DNA from: a bacterium
GTDB taxonomy: Bacteria; Planctomycetota; Planctomycetia; Planctomycetales; Planctomycetaceae
Assembly: GCA_016124895.1 (NCBI GenBank)
Contig: WGMU01000015.1
Coordinates: 1-64,000 of the forward strand
Direction of reading: 5' to 3'
Length of the DNA stretch: 64,000 nucleotides
Program-made: the position numbers and the translations under genes
The notes under the pieces: generated by a model
The model's input: the letters and a program-made list of their open reading frames with translations, nothing else
Told to the model about the DNA's origin: nothing
The model's database searches: none
In this document: positions 35,710-45,056 of the stretch, in pieces
How positions within the stretch are numbered: the first letter of the stretch is position 1
Layout: every line of letters starts with the position of its first letter

Positions 35710-38135
35710 GTCACCGCCTCCTGCGTCTGCAGCGCGCCGGCGTCTGATTCGGATTCGCAGAATTGACGCGAGGGATCAGCGTGGGAGGAGCCGACATCAA
35801 TTATCGAAGAGGCTGAGCTGTCATCGCCGCTTTCAACGCTGGCAGCGGCTGACGACGTTTCTTTCGGCTCGCTCAACAGGCTCGGTGATTGCCGTGCGTC
35901 GGGCAGCGATTCGGGGCCGAGTGGAAAGGCTGCCAGGCGGCGCGAGTTGCCGAGTACGACGGCACTGCTCAGAAACATCAGCCCGGCGGCGATGATGGGA
36001 TTCAGGATCCCGGCCACGGCGAGCAGCATTCCGGCAAAGTTGTAGCCGAAAGCCCACATCAGATTCTGGCGGATGATTCGGCGTGTCTGACGGCTGAGCG
36101 CGATGACCCACGGGACGCCGGCCAGCTCGTCGTGCAGCAGGCAGACGCCAGAGGCATCACGTGACAGGTCGGTCCCTCCAGCCAGCGAGGCTGCGACGTC
36201 GGCTCCCGCCAGTGCCGGCCCGTCGTTGATCCCGTCGCCAACCATCAGCACCGGACCGAACTGCCGCCGCGCTGCGTCGAGCGCCGCGAGTTTGTCTGCT
36301 GGCAGCAGTTCACCCACGGCCGCGATACTCAGTCGTTCGCCAAGCTGGTCGACCCGAAACCGGCGGTCGCCCGACAGGATGCCGACGTTGAGGCCCAGCC
36401 TCTGACAGTCTGCGATCGCCGTCTCCACTTCCGGCCGATCCGTTTCCCGCAGCATGAACGCCCCGCGCACCTCGCCGTCCCAGCCGATCAGCACAACCGA
36501 CTGACCGCGTTTTTCGCAATCGGTCAGCGCTCGATCCAGCGATTTGTCGAGGCCGCAGTTCTGCGATGCGAGCAGCCGCCGACTGCCCATCCAGACGCGC
36601 GTTGCTGCTTCTGCAGATGATTCGCAGTGCGCAGGAGATTTGAGTTTTTGAGGCGACTCGCTGCCCGGCAGCCGGCAGTCGGCTTCGAGACCCAGCCCCG
36701 ACAGAGTTCGTACCGGCGAACAGATGCCGATTGCAGACTGCGTTGGGGTAAACTCAGATGTCGTTCGGCCGTCGGCCACTGGCAAACTCTCACGACCAGC
36801 CCACTCAACGATGGCGCGAGAAAACGCGTGCGTCGAACTGCCGGCCAGTGCCGCGGCGATGTCGCGCACGAGTTCCGGCGAACCGCCGTCCGGCAGCAGC
36901 AGGTCGTCGACAGTCGGATGCCCGGTCGTCAGCGTGCCGGTCTTGTCGAACCGGACAGCGCGGACAGCGGCCAGCGTTTCGAGCACTTCGCCGCTGCGGA
37001 TCAGAACGCCGCGTCCGGCCGCTCGCTGCAGCGCCGTCCAGACGGCCATTGACGTCGCCAGTCCGAGGGCACACGGACAGGCAATCAAAGTGACCGCCAG
37101 TGCCGCCAGCAGGCCGGAGCCGACGTCCGCGAGCCCTCCCTGCAGAAAGAAAGCGGCAATTGCGAGCAGGGCAACCAGCGGCACGAACCACGTTGTCGCA
37201 CGATCCGCGAGCCGCTGATAACGCCCGCGTTGCTGCCGCGCCGTCTGTACTGCGTCGAGAATCTGCGACAGCGTTCCCTGATGAGCGGACCGAGTGACGC
37301 GAACAACGATCTCGCTGTCGAGCGGCACGGTTCCCGAGAACACGTCATCGCCAGACCGCCGCAGTACGGCATCGCTTTCGCCGGTCAGAATCTGCTGATC
37401 GATCGAAACGGACTCGGCCGAGAGCAGCACACCGTCCGCCGGAATCCGTTCGCCGCACAGAACGCGGATCACATCGCCGGTTTTCAGCGAACCGGTCGCG
37501 ACGTCAGTTTCCTGGCCATCGTGAATCAACCGGGCAGTTTCCGGCAGCAGGCGATCCAGCGAGTCGAGCAGTCGGCCGGTACTGACGCGGCCACCAGCTT
37601 CGATCCAGCGGCCCAGCGTCACAAGCACCAGCACCATGCTGGGCACTTCAAAGTAGATGGCCCCGGTCCCGCGCAGCAGCGAGACGACGGAGAACGCAAA
37701 GGCGGCAGTCACTCCCGTCGCAACCAGCAGGTCGGACGTCACTCGGCCACGCGTCAGATCGACAACCGCCGACGCAGCAACAGGGACTCCCAGCAGAAAC
37801 AGAACGGGCAACGCACCGATCAGACACAGCCAGCGGAACAGTTCGGTCAGCGTGTCGCCGACGGCGCCCAGTTCTTCCGTGCCGTAAACGTCGCGGCTCC
37901 ACAGAGCCATCGTGAACACCATGACGGCCATCGTGAAAAAGATGGCCAGACCGAGTCGCGTCAGTGTCCACTGGACCTGACCGGATTCGCCGCGATCCTG
38001 CGTCACCTGCGCCGCGAACCGGCAACCGAAGCAGCAGTATTCGTCTTCGGGCGGTTCGTCCGGCATCTGCCGACCGGTACCGCCCACCGGCAGGCCGCAC
38101 CACGCACAGGCAGTCCGCAACTCATCGGTCGTCAT
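35706..38135 (-). CDS. ccoI: Copper-type P1B ATPase for cbb3 oxidase maturation (CcoI)
   Basis: An 809-residue P-type ATPase. CAWC (10-13) and CCFGC (34-38) are N-terminal metal-binding cysteines instead of a standard HMA domain. Transmembrane ACPCALGLA carries the CPC copper motif, TGESDAV is the phosphatase loop, FDKTGTLTTGHPTVDD the phosphorylation site, and GDGINDGPALAGADVA the hinge. A C-terminal tail of about 90 residues is Ser/Asp-rich. In cbb3 loci this enzyme exports copper to the periplasm for the CuB site. It overlaps the small upstream ORF and the SafE-like gene by 4 bp each. Confidence 0.85.
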   Translation of the reverse strand: MTTDELRTACAWCGLPVGGTGRQMPDEPPEDEYCCFGCRFAAQVTQDRGESGQVQWTLTRLGLAIFFTMAVMVFTMALWSRDVYGTEELGAVGDTLTELFRWLCLIGALPVLFLLGVPVAASAVVDLTRGRVTSDLLVATGVTAAFAFSVVSLLRGTGAIYFEVPSMVLVLVTLGRWIEAGGRVSTGRLLDSLDRLLPETARLIHDGQETDVATGSLKTGDVIRVLCGERIPADGVLLSAESVSIDQQILTGESDAVLRRSGDDVFSGTVPLDSEIVVRVTRSAHQGTLSQILDAVQTARQQRGRYQRLADRATTWFVPLVALLAIAAFFLQGGLADVGSGLLAALAVTLIACPCALGLATSMAVWTALQRAAGRGVLIRSGEVLETLAAVRAVRFDKTGTLTTGHPTVDDLLLPDGGSPELVRDIAAALAGSSTHAFSRAIVEWAGRESLPVADGRTTSEFTPTQSAIGICSPVRTLSGLGLEADCRLPGSESPQKLKSPAHCESSAEAATRVWMGSRRLLASQNCGLDKSLDRALTDCEKRGQSVVLIGWDGEVRGAFMLRETDRPEVETAIADCQRLGLNVGILSGDRRFRVDQLGERLSIAAVGELLPADKLAALDAARRQFGPVLMVGDGINDGPALAGADVAASLAGGTDLSRDASGVCLLHDELAGVPWVIALSRQTRRIIRQNLMWAFGYNFAGMLLAVAGILNPIIAAGLMFLSSAVVLGNSRRLAAFPLGPESLPDARQSPSLLSEPKETSSAAASVESGDDSSASSIIDVGSSHADPSRQFCESESDAGALQTQEAVT

Positions 38136-38308
38136 GGAGGCGAGACCAGTTCAACCTGCATGGCCGGCAGCAGCCAGACCACGACGTAGTAGATCACCAG
38201 CACCCAGAACCCCAGCCAGATCAGCCGCACGTACCACGGGATGGCGTTACTGGTGTAGTGGTGATACCGATGATCCTCTTCGGCGGAAGTATTTTTCAGG
38301 TGATCCAT
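38132..38308 (-). CDS. 58-residue membrane protein of the cbb3 operon
   Basis: A short ORF from ATG 38308, with AGGAAG 8-13 bases upstream. Its stop overlaps the CcoI start (ATGA). It encodes a charged, His/Tyr-rich start (EEDHRYHHYTSNAIPWYVR) followed by one membrane helix (LIWLGFWVLVIYYVVVWLL). The size and place fit a CcoQ/CcoS-like accessory subunit, but the sequence is of its own type. Tight coupling and good ribosome site make it a real gene. Confidence 0.8.
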   Translation of the reverse strand: MDHLKNTSAEEDHRYHHYTSNAIPWYVRLIWLGFWVLVIYYVVVWLLPAMQVELVSPP

Positions 38309-38420
38309 AGTCTGCTTCCTGACAGGTCAGGCATTCGTGATTGTTCTGATTCTGAGCAGGAGAAAACAGAGATTCTGATCCGCTCAGCTTTCTGTCTCTG
38401 GTGTCTCAGTTCTCTCTGGT

Positions 38421-38726
38421 TCAAACCGCCTGCCGCTCTTCCTGATCGAGTTTTTCTTCCTGGTCGAGCATGTCGTACTTCGGCGCTTCGATGTCGTGGA
38501 ACATGCCGTTCAACGTCGCCCAGAGAAGCAGGCAGAAGAAGCCCGCACTGGCGAGCAGATAATTCGCCACGGGCGAGATCGCGAAGACACCGTCGACGTC
38601 GCCACGCACGAGCGCGATGAATTCGAGAAGCTTGCTGCCGAAGCCGTAAAGACTGGGGATCAGAATCAGCACAGCGAGGATTGCCGTGATGATCCGCATC
38701 GCCTTCTGTTCGCTGCGAGTGGTCAT
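38421..38726 (-). CDS. Small membrane protein of the cbb3 operon
   Basis: A 101-residue protein with two membrane helices (IITAILAVLILIPSLYGF and VANYLLASAGFFCLLLWAT) and a charged Asp/Glu-rich tail. I know no named family. It lies between CcoO and the 58-residue protein on the same strand, so a role in oxidase assembly or as an extra subunit is likely. Confidence 0.7.
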   Translation of the reverse strand: MTTRSEQKAMRIITAILAVLILIPSLYGFGSKLLEFIALVRGDVDGVFAISPVANYLLASAGFFCLLLWATLNGMFHDIEAPKYDMLDQEEKLDQEERQAV

Positions 38727-38785
38727 CGGATTGTCCGTTTTCGTAGTTCAGTGAGGTTAAGTGTCTGATCCCTGCGATGTCGCGA

Positions 38786-39508
38786 CTACCCGGCCGGAGC
38801 TGCCTCAGCCGCTTCTGCGGCTTCTTTCTTCAGTTCTTCCAGCGGAGCCTGCGTGTAGGCTTCGTAGTCCGGATAACTTTCCAGCCAGGATCCCAGCCAC
38901 TGCACGTAGGTCATCAGAGCCATACCGCGGCGCGTCGGCTTCGATGGCGAGCCATCAAACAGCCACGGGTATTCGGGCATGGGTGACTTGTGAGACACCA
39001 TGGTCGGCTTGAAGAAATGCACGGCGTGCCAGTCGTTTGAGCGGCGGCCACCTTCACGCGACAGATCGGGTCCAACGCGCCGCGTGCCGAACATCACCGG
39101 CCGCTGCAGTTCGTTCTGATACTCCCAGGACGCGGCCACCGGTCCCCACCGCTGCTCTTCGTTCGAAACCGGCCGGACAAACTGGCTGTGACAGTGCCAG
39201 CAGCCTTCACCGACGTAAATGCTGCGACCTTCCCGCAGCGCGTCGGCGACGTTCTGGTTCCACCAGTCGGTGCCTTCTTTGGTTTCCGGATCCTCCGGCG
39301 GCTGCCCGAATGCGGCAACGAACGCTTCGGGATAGCGTCGCGCCAGGTCCTCGAACTGGTAGCGGATATTGCCGTTGACCAGTTCTTCGGCGGTCTTTTC
39401 CGGAAGATGCGAGTACATCAATGCCGGCACGACCGCGTTCGACAGAAACGCAAAGGCGAAAAAGATCAGACCGGCGACCAGCAGGATTCCGGACTTACGT
39501 TCAAACAT
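38786..39508 (-). CDS. ccoO: cbb3-type cytochrome c oxidase subunit II (CcoO/FixO)
   Basis: A 240-residue membrane-anchored monohaem cytochrome c. An N-terminal helix (ILLVAGLIFFAFAFLSNAVV) precedes the haem site CWHCHSQF (C103, C106, H107). RRVGPDLSREGGRRSNDWH and HKSPMPEYPW are subunit II signatures, the Met being the distal haem ligand. It passes electrons to CcoN. It ends in an Ala/Glu-rich tail. It lies 100 bp after the ccoN stop. Confidence 0.9.
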   Translation of the reverse strand: MFERKSGILLVAGLIFFAFAFLSNAVVPALMYSHLPEKTAEELVNGNIRYQFEDLARRYPEAFVAAFGQPPEDPETKEGTDWWNQNVADALREGRSIYVGEGCWHCHSQFVRPVSNEEQRWGPVAASWEYQNELQRPVMFGTRRVGPDLSREGGRRSNDWHAVHFFKPTMVSHKSPMPEYPWLFDGSPSKPTRRGMALMTYVQWLGSWLESYPDYEAYTQAPLEELKKEAAEAAEAAPAG

Positions 39509-39607
39509 TGTTGACTCCCTGTTCCGGCGTCATTGGCCGTGAACCTGTGGATGACGGAATTCTTTTGAGGGTGGTCAGAGTCGAGGTTGATCAGACAGGA
39601 CGGCCGG

Positions 39608-41005
39608 TCACGCAGGCAGGGCGACGTTGCTCAGTTCCACTTCTTCGCGAGTCTTCCACGTCATCCAGATGTTCCACAGGAAGACGAGCAGCCCGGCGAA
39701 CATGGCCAGCCCGGCAAAGACGCGGACCACCCAGAACGGGAACGAAACGTTGATCGAGTGCTCCCACGGCTGCAGGCTCGCCCAGCTCCAGCCCTGAAAC
39801 AGACCACATAGAATCAGATCACTGGCCATGATGAACACGCCCGCCGCCGACAGCCAGTAGTGGTACTCAAGTGCTTTCCTGCTGTACCACTCAGTCTTCC
39901 AGATGCGCGGAATCAGGTAGGTCATCATTCCGAAGATCCACTGGCTGAAGACTCCATACATGACCAGGTGAGCGTGGCCGACGACCCAGTCCGTGAAGTG
40001 AATCAGAGCCTGGAAGGTCAGCGTTGTCTGCATCGCACACTGCAGACAGGTCAGGAAGTAGAAGACCATGCCGGTGTAGAACCAGCGGATTGGCAGGTCT
40101 TCGACTACCGCCCGGCCGCGGCCCCACAGCGTCCCGAAGAAGTTGATGATGACTGTCGTCACTACCATCTCGACGGCGATCGTTGAGATGATTGCTCCGT
40201 ACTGCAGGAACATCGGGATCGGCGTGTAAAGGAAGTGGTGAATCCCGTTGAGCGGATAAAAGAAGGCCAGGCCCCAGAAACCGACCAGTGACAGGCCGTG
40301 GCTCCAGATCGGTTTCTTCAGAATGATCGGGACAAAGTAGTACATCAGGCCCCAGCCCAGAGGAGTGACGAACAGGCCGACCAGGTCGTGAATAAACAGA
40401 CCGCCGACCGCACCGGCACTCGTACCGGACACGAAGTATTCCGGAACGAAGTTACCCATCGCGTAGGTCAGGAAGGTCCAGATAAACATCGCCAGGAAGT
40501 ACCACAGCGTGACGTACATCGGGCCTTTGACTTTGAGGATTGGCGGCATGAAGTTGATCGCGACCAGCAGCAGTCCAAGCTGAGCGACCGGGTCGATCCA
40601 GACCGGTGTTTCGCCCCATTCCAGTCCCTGCGCCTGACCGAACAGGAGACCGGCTGCCGTGGCCAGCACGACAATCTGCCAGGCGGCAAAGATCAGCCAG
40701 CTCAGCCGCTTGTCCAGCACCGGATGCAGCGTCAGCCGCGGAATTGACCAGTGCAGCAGGCCGAGGAAGGCGTTGGCCAGGAAGCCGTAGGCGATCGCGT
40801 TCGTGTGAATCATGCGCCAGCGGCCGGGCGAGAACAGTTCAATCCCGGACAGCGGATTGTGCCGCAGAAGCTGACCGGCCATCAGCAGGCCGCCGAGCAT
40901 CGACACGAGCATGAACGTCAGGGCCATGAAGAAATAGGCCATCACGATCTTCTCGTCGACAAGATCTTTGTGATCGTGAGTCTGTGTTTCCGTTGCTTCA
41001 GACAT
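39608..41005 (-). CDS. ccoN: cbb3-type cytochrome c oxidase subunit I (CcoN/FixN)
   Basis: A 465-residue protein with about 12 membrane helices. It has the haem and CuB histidines in HTNAIAYGFLANAFLGLLHW, FIHDLVGLFVTPLGWGLMYY, GIHHFLYTPIPMFLQYGAI and HAHLVMYGVFSQWIFG. It is the catalytic oxygen-reducing and proton-pumping subunit, working at low oxygen. The gene is in the usual planctomycete order behind a dihaem cytochrome and a small membrane protein. Confidence 0.92.
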   Translation of the reverse strand: MSEATETQTHDHKDLVDEKIVMAYFFMALTFMLVSMLGGLLMAGQLLRHNPLSGIELFSPGRWRMIHTNAIAYGFLANAFLGLLHWSIPRLTLHPVLDKRLSWLIFAAWQIVVLATAAGLLFGQAQGLEWGETPVWIDPVAQLGLLLVAINFMPPILKVKGPMYVTLWYFLAMFIWTFLTYAMGNFVPEYFVSGTSAGAVGGLFIHDLVGLFVTPLGWGLMYYFVPIILKKPIWSHGLSLVGFWGLAFFYPLNGIHHFLYTPIPMFLQYGAIISTIAVEMVVTTVIINFFGTLWGRGRAVVEDLPIRWFYTGMVFYFLTCLQCAMQTTLTFQALIHFTDWVVGHAHLVMYGVFSQWIFGMMTYLIPRIWKTEWYSRKALEYHYWLSAAGVFIMASDLILCGLFQGWSWASLQPWEHSINVSFPFWVVRVFAGLAMFAGLLVFLWNIWMTWKTREEVELSNVALPA

Positions 41006-41110
41006 GAATTCGTTCCACCAGGAGCAGAGGCCGGTTCGAAAAAGTCCGGCGGCCGTTGTGCGTCAGGACGAAGTTGTGCGTCGGGAAAAAGGCAATCCGT
41101 CGGTCGAGTG

Positions 41111-41773
41111 CTACACCGACGTTGTGGGGCGGTGGTAAGGCGAGAACAGACCCAGCGGGTAAAGAGCGGCCATCGAGATCCCAAAGACGGCGTGCGTTCC
41201 GGCCGCCACCCAGGTCGGCAGCAGCTTGCCGTCGGTGATCCACGAACCACCGCAGACCATCGGCTGCAGCCAGCTCAGGATGCCGTAAAACATGATGCCC
41301 CACAGGACAAGGCCAACCACAGCTGCGAACACCATCCGGAACGCCGTCGAGGATTTGGCCGTAAACCTCGCCAGAACGACGTGCATCGGAACGCCGAGCA
41401 GCATCCCCGTCACCAGATACAGGCATACGCCGCAGGCCAGCACGACGCCATTATCGACGGCGTAAACCTTCGCCGGACCGGTCACCGACAGAGCCCGCTC
41501 GCCGAGCGGAAACGTCAGATAGATTCGGATGATTTCCAGCGGACTCTTACCGACGATCGGGGCACCGATGACGTTGACGACGAGGCTCATCGCCGCAGCG
41601 ACCAGGCCGAGCATGAAGCCGGTCGTCGCATAATACATCGTGTAAAAGCCCGTCAATCGGAACGGATCGGCCGCCGCTGCCTCCAGAATCTCTGACTCCA
41701 GCTCGGTGCTTCTGCGGCGCAGTTCGGCCAGCTCAGACTGTTTGGCAGCAAACTCAGCATCGGAAAGCGACAT
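41111..41773 (-). CDS. Planctomycete cbb3-cluster membrane protein
   Basis: Start preferred at ATG 41773 (220 residues). A coiled-coil-like N-terminal stretch (residues about 5-30, LAELRRRSTELESEILEAA) is followed by four or five membrane helices (GFMLGLVAAAMSLVVNVIG, GVVLACGVCLYLVTGMLLG, FRMVFAAVVGLVLWGIMFY). I recognise no named family, but such a protein is usual beside ccoN in these bacteria. It sits between the dihaem cytochrome and ccoN; role unknown. Confidence 0.65.
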   Translation of the reverse strand: MSLSDAEFAAKQSELAELRRRSTELESEILEAAAADPFRLTGFYTMYYATTGFMLGLVAAAMSLVVNVIGAPIVGKSPLEIIRIYLTFPLGERALSVTGPAKVYAVDNGVVLACGVCLYLVTGMLLGVPMHVVLARFTAKSSTAFRMVFAAVVGLVLWGIMFYGILSWLQPMVCGGSWITDGKLLPTWVAAGTHAVFGISMAALYPLGLFSPYHRPTTSV

Positions 41774-41851
41774 GCAATCACTCCGCGTCAAAGTGTCGAG
41801 CGTCAGGCTGGCTCGTTCGATGGTTCGGTGAGAGTCTCAGAAGTCCCGCGA

Positions 41852-42949
41852 TCAGTTGGCGGCTGCCGTTTCGGTCGAGGCCGGAACATCCAGCGTACCG
41901 CTTTCCGGAGTGTCCATGCGGAACAGACCCGGTGTCGGAACGGTTCCCGCTCGACGTTGACCGGAAACGTGCTGCACATAAGCCACCAGGTTCCAGATCG
42001 TCTCAGGTTCCTGCTGCAGAATTGTGCGGAAGCCAGGCATCGGCGTGCCGTTGATCCCGGAAATGATCCGCCGATAGATATCGACCGGCTGCGCTCCGCC
42101 GTGCAGGTGTCCCGAGGTCAGGTCGGCGGCCTTCGTCGCAAAGCCCCACGCGTCTTTGCCGATATTGTCTTTGGTCATGCCGCGGCCGTCTTCGCCGTGG
42201 CACTTCGAGCAGCCTTTGGACTCAAACGCCTTTTTGCCGTCTTCAACCATCGCGACGGTGAACTCAACCGGCTGAACTGTCAGTGGATGAACCTCTTCCT
42301 GCTCCGCGGCCTGCCAGCGAGCCAGGATCTCGTCGATCAGTTCGGGGACGACGTCAGGATCGATCTCTTCTTCAAACTCAGCTTCGAGCGCCAGTCGCGT
42401 TTCCACTTCACCGCGATGTGTCAACAGCAGCACGTAATCGACAATGGCTTCCCGATCGCTTTTGGGCAGCAGTCGGAAAGTCGGCATCGACGTGCCGGAC
42501 ACACCGCGTTCAACCGTGCGGAGCAGGTCCACGCGTCGCGGCTTGGCCCCGTATGGCGTCGTCGTGAACTTGAAAATGCCTGCTCGATAGTCACGCGGCC
42601 GTGGATACATGAACCCCGCTGCCGGGCCGTTGCCGTCGCCAGACGTGCCGTGGCACTGGCGACACTGCTCCTCATAGAGGTCGCGACCGTGTCGCAGACG
42701 ACGGAGTTCGGTGTCCCGCTCCTTCAGCTTCAGATTCCTGACCACCGGCGTCGTCGGCAGAAGCGGCGTGCCGAACTGCTCACGCACGACTTTGGCGACG
42801 GCTTCCTGCAGCGTTTCGTCCAGCTCGAGGACTTTTGGCCCAACGACAAACTCAGCTTCTTCGACTCGCTTGCAGCCAGGCATCGCGCTCAGCGCAACGA
42901 CCGTCAGGCTGAACAGGGCGGCTTTGGGTAACAGGCCATTCAGGGACAC
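41852..42949 (-). CDS. Dihaem cytochrome c lipoprotein (CcoP equivalent)
   Basis: The frame is open to 43015; I prefer GTG 42949 (365 residues), as it puts the lipobox (ALSAMPGC) at the N-terminus. Two haem c sites are visible: CRQCHGTSGDGNGPAAG and CSKCHGEDGRGM, each with a later Met (TSMPTFRLL and TPMPGFRTI). It is presumably the electron-donor subunit in place of classical CcoP, anchored by lipid rather than helices. It heads the minus-strand oxidase operon. Confidence 0.8.
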   Translation of the reverse strand: MSLNGLLPKAALFSLTVVALSAMPGCKRVEEAEFVVGPKVLELDETLQEAVAKVVREQFGTPLLPTTPVVRNLKLKERDTELRRLRHGRDLYEEQCRQCHGTSGDGNGPAAGFMYPRPRDYRAGIFKFTTTPYGAKPRRVDLLRTVERGVSGTSMPTFRLLPKSDREAIVDYVLLLTHRGEVETRLALEAEFEEEIDPDVVPELIDEILARWQAAEQEEVHPLTVQPVEFTVAMVEDGKKAFESKGCSKCHGEDGRGMTKDNIGKDAWGFATKAADLTSGHLHGGAQPVDIYRRIISGINGTPMPGFRTILQQEPETIWNLVAYVQHVSGQRRAGTVPTPGLFRMDTPESGTLDVPASTETAAAN

Positions 42950-43649
42950 GCGTTCGATCTCCTTGCAGATATCCGTCAGGCGAAAGTCAGATGACGGGAG
43001 AACCCGCCCGCTCACGCAGGCAGGTAGCGTTCACGCAGCGACCGGAGCAACCAGTATGCCACGTTCGTGCTGCCCCACCGTCGCCACTTCGAGTTCTGTC
43101 AGCCGTAAGCGTTTCACATCCGTGTCCAGTCTTTTTCCAGTCTGCCACAGCCCTTCCATGAGGCTTTTGCGATGGCACAAAGCGTGCGGCCCAGCACGCT
43201 TCCGGACGTGCGGTGCGCGATGTCAGCACGTTAACAATTGATACCAGTTGCTCGAAGTAACCGAGGCCTTCCGAGTCGGGAATTTCTCATTCACGAGTGG
43301 TTGTGAATCACCGGCTGAGAAACAGCCTTCACTCCAGGTGACGGCTTCGACGCAAAGTTCGCACACGACTTTGCAGCGATCAGCAGTCACACGCTCGTTT
43401 CGTTCCAGAACTGTGGCACGGACTGTAGCCGATTGATGCACGCTCGGCCGAAATTCGCCGCCAGCGAGACGGGAGAAGAAGCATCGACGTTGATTTGTCT
43501 GATCTCAACTGTGAAGAAACGAGCAGACGCATCAACGGTATGAAAGACTTTCATGTGGAGAACTGCTGAGGTTCGGAACGCGATTCGCGATTGGGCGGGC
43601 ATCGGCCGCTCAACTCTTTCCGCTTCTTCTGATCAGGAGTCTTTGAATC
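42950..43649. other. Divergent intergenic region, likely two-way promoter
   Basis: About 700 bp between the cbb3 operon and the cupredoxin-like lipoprotein gene. Frames on both strands are short and lack ribosome sites. It must hold promoters for both directions. I do not see a clear FNR/Anr-type site, and no extended palindrome. Confidence 0.5.
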
Positions 43650-44648
43650 ATGGCTGCGATCTCGCCGTTTCGTTGTCTTTCCGCTGGAACGCTGTTGAGT
43701 TTCAGCGCAGCCGCGCTGCTGAGCATGGGCAGCGGATGTGGAGGCGACGGCGGCAAACCGTCCGGTGCGTCTGCTCCGTCGACCCCCGCTGCTCAGCCCG
43801 CTTCCGCTGAAGCCGCCCCGGCAGCAACTGAGTCTGAAACCCCGGCTGCTGCGACCAAAGAGCCGACTGCCAGCACTGAGGCTCCAAAGAAAGAAGCCTC
43901 CAAACCGGCCACCAGCAATACGGCAACGGGCGGAACCGGCACACTGACAGGTGTTGTCACACTGACCGGCTCGTGGACGCCGCTGGCTGTGCTGTTTGAG
44001 AAAGGTGACAAGACCGTCAAAGACGCTGACGTCTGCTCGCACGACGCCATTCCCAACGAGTCGGTCGTCGTGAACGCCGAGGCCGGCAACGGTGTGGCCA
44101 ACGTCTTCGTCTATCTCGCCAAAGTTCCGAAGGGCGTCAAAGTACCGGATGCTTCTGCCGAACCTGTCGAGATGGACCAGAAGGGCTGCACCTTCACGCC
44201 ACGCAGTCTCGTCGTGCAGAAGGGCCAGACCGTCCTGATCAAGAGCAGCGACGCCGTCCAGCACAACGTGCATACGTTCCCGTCGCTCAGTGCTCCGTTC
44301 AATTCGATCTGCCCGCCGAACGAGCAGAACGGGCTGAAGCTTGTTTACGAAGCCGCCGAACGTGAGCCGATCTCAGTCAAGTGCGACATCCATCCGTGGA
44401 TGCAGGCCTGGCATCTGCCGCTCGATCACCCCTACGCTGCGGTGACCGACGCCGAAGGTAAGTTCACGATCAAAGACGTCCCGGCCGGAGAACTCAGCTT
44501 CCGCTTCTGGCACGAAAAGGCCGGCTTCATCGAGAAGTCGCTGAGTGTGACCGTCAAAGCCGATGAGACAAACGAACTCAAAATCGCCATCGGCGCCGAC
44601 AAGCTCGCCGGCCAGCCGACGCTGAAGCAGACGGTCGCTCAGAAGTAA
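43650..44648 (+). CDS. Cupredoxin-like lipoprotein
   Basis: A 332-residue exported protein. A signal peptide ends in GSGC, a plausible lipobox, followed by an Ala/Pro/Thr-rich linker to about residue 85. The globular part contains SDAVQHNVHTF and VKCDIHPWMQAW: His, Cys, His and Met in type 1 copper order. A carboxypeptidase-regulatory-like beta-sandwich end follows (AVTDAEGKFTIKDVPAGEL). It may carry electrons to, or copper for, the adjacent divergent cbb3 oxidase. The start is ATG 43650, with GGAG about 8 bases before. Confidence 0.75.
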   Translation: MAAISPFRCLSAGTLLSFSAAALLSMGSGCGGDGGKPSGASAPSTPAAQPASAEAAPAATESETPAAATKEPTASTEAPKKEASKPATSNTATGGTGTLTGVVTLTGSWTPLAVLFEKGDKTVKDADVCSHDAIPNESVVVNAEAGNGVANVFVYLAKVPKGVKVPDASAEPVEMDQKGCTFTPRSLVVQKGQTVLIKSSDAVQHNVHTFPSLSAPFNSICPPNEQNGLKLVYEAAEREPISVKCDIHPWMQAWHLPLDHPYAAVTDAEGKFTIKDVPAGELSFRFWHEKAGFIEKSLSVTVKADETNELKIAIGADKLAGQPTLKQTVAQK

Positions 44649-44688
44649 GCCGAAGGGTTCATCCTCAGCAATCCAGCAGTAACAACAG

Positions 44689-44723
44689 AAACGCTGACCG
44701 TCTTCCCGCGCGGTCAGCGTTTT
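44689..44723 (+). terminator. Rho-independent terminator of the cupredoxin gene
   Basis: A 12-bp perfect stem (44689-44700 with 44711-44722) has a 10-nt loop and a short T-run at its end, 40 bp after the cupredoxin stop. As the next gene converges on it, it may end both transcripts. Confidence 0.7.
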
Positions 44724-44736
44724 GTGCTGCGCTCGG

Positions 44737-45048
44737 TTAATCGCCTTCGACGATCGTCCGCTGAAGCATGAGATCGAAGGTTCTTGCGTTGCCAGTGGTG
44801 ATGCATAGGAGTGGCAACTCTGTCAAACGAAAGACCAGCGGAAAATCATCCGAGTCGAGGTTATCCAGTGAGTTCCTCTTCAACGCATTCTGAGACACGA
44901 ATTCCTGCAGGTCTGTTTGTGGGACAGTGCCGATATCCAGGCTCACTCGGCAGCCGTGCAAGATGCAGTAAGCCTTGCCCGCCGAAGTGACAAGGAGAGT
45001 GTTGATTTCATCGTGCTGCAGGAACTCATCAATCAGTCTTTTCAGCAT
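44737..45048 (-). CDS. Small protein of unknown function
   Basis: ATG 45048 lies 8 bp after the DUF1549/1553 stop and has GGAG right in front, so the two are in one operon; longer upstream frames are shadows. The 103 residues (MLKRLIDEFLQHDEINTLLV onward) form an alpha/beta pattern without signal peptide, faintly like the N-terminal domains of roadblock or type IV secretion regulators. I do not recognise the family. Confidence 0.55.
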   Translation of the reverse strand: MLKRLIDEFLQHDEINTLLVTSAGKAYCILHGCRVSLDIGTVPQTDLQEFVSQNALKRNSLDNLDSDDFPLVFRLTELPLLCITTGNARTFDLMLQRTIVEGD

Positions 45049-45056
45049 CTCTCCGC

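Noticed and set aside
43016-43649. Small genes in the cbb3/cupredoxin gap
   Set aside because: Frames are short, overlapping and without ribosome sites or motifs.
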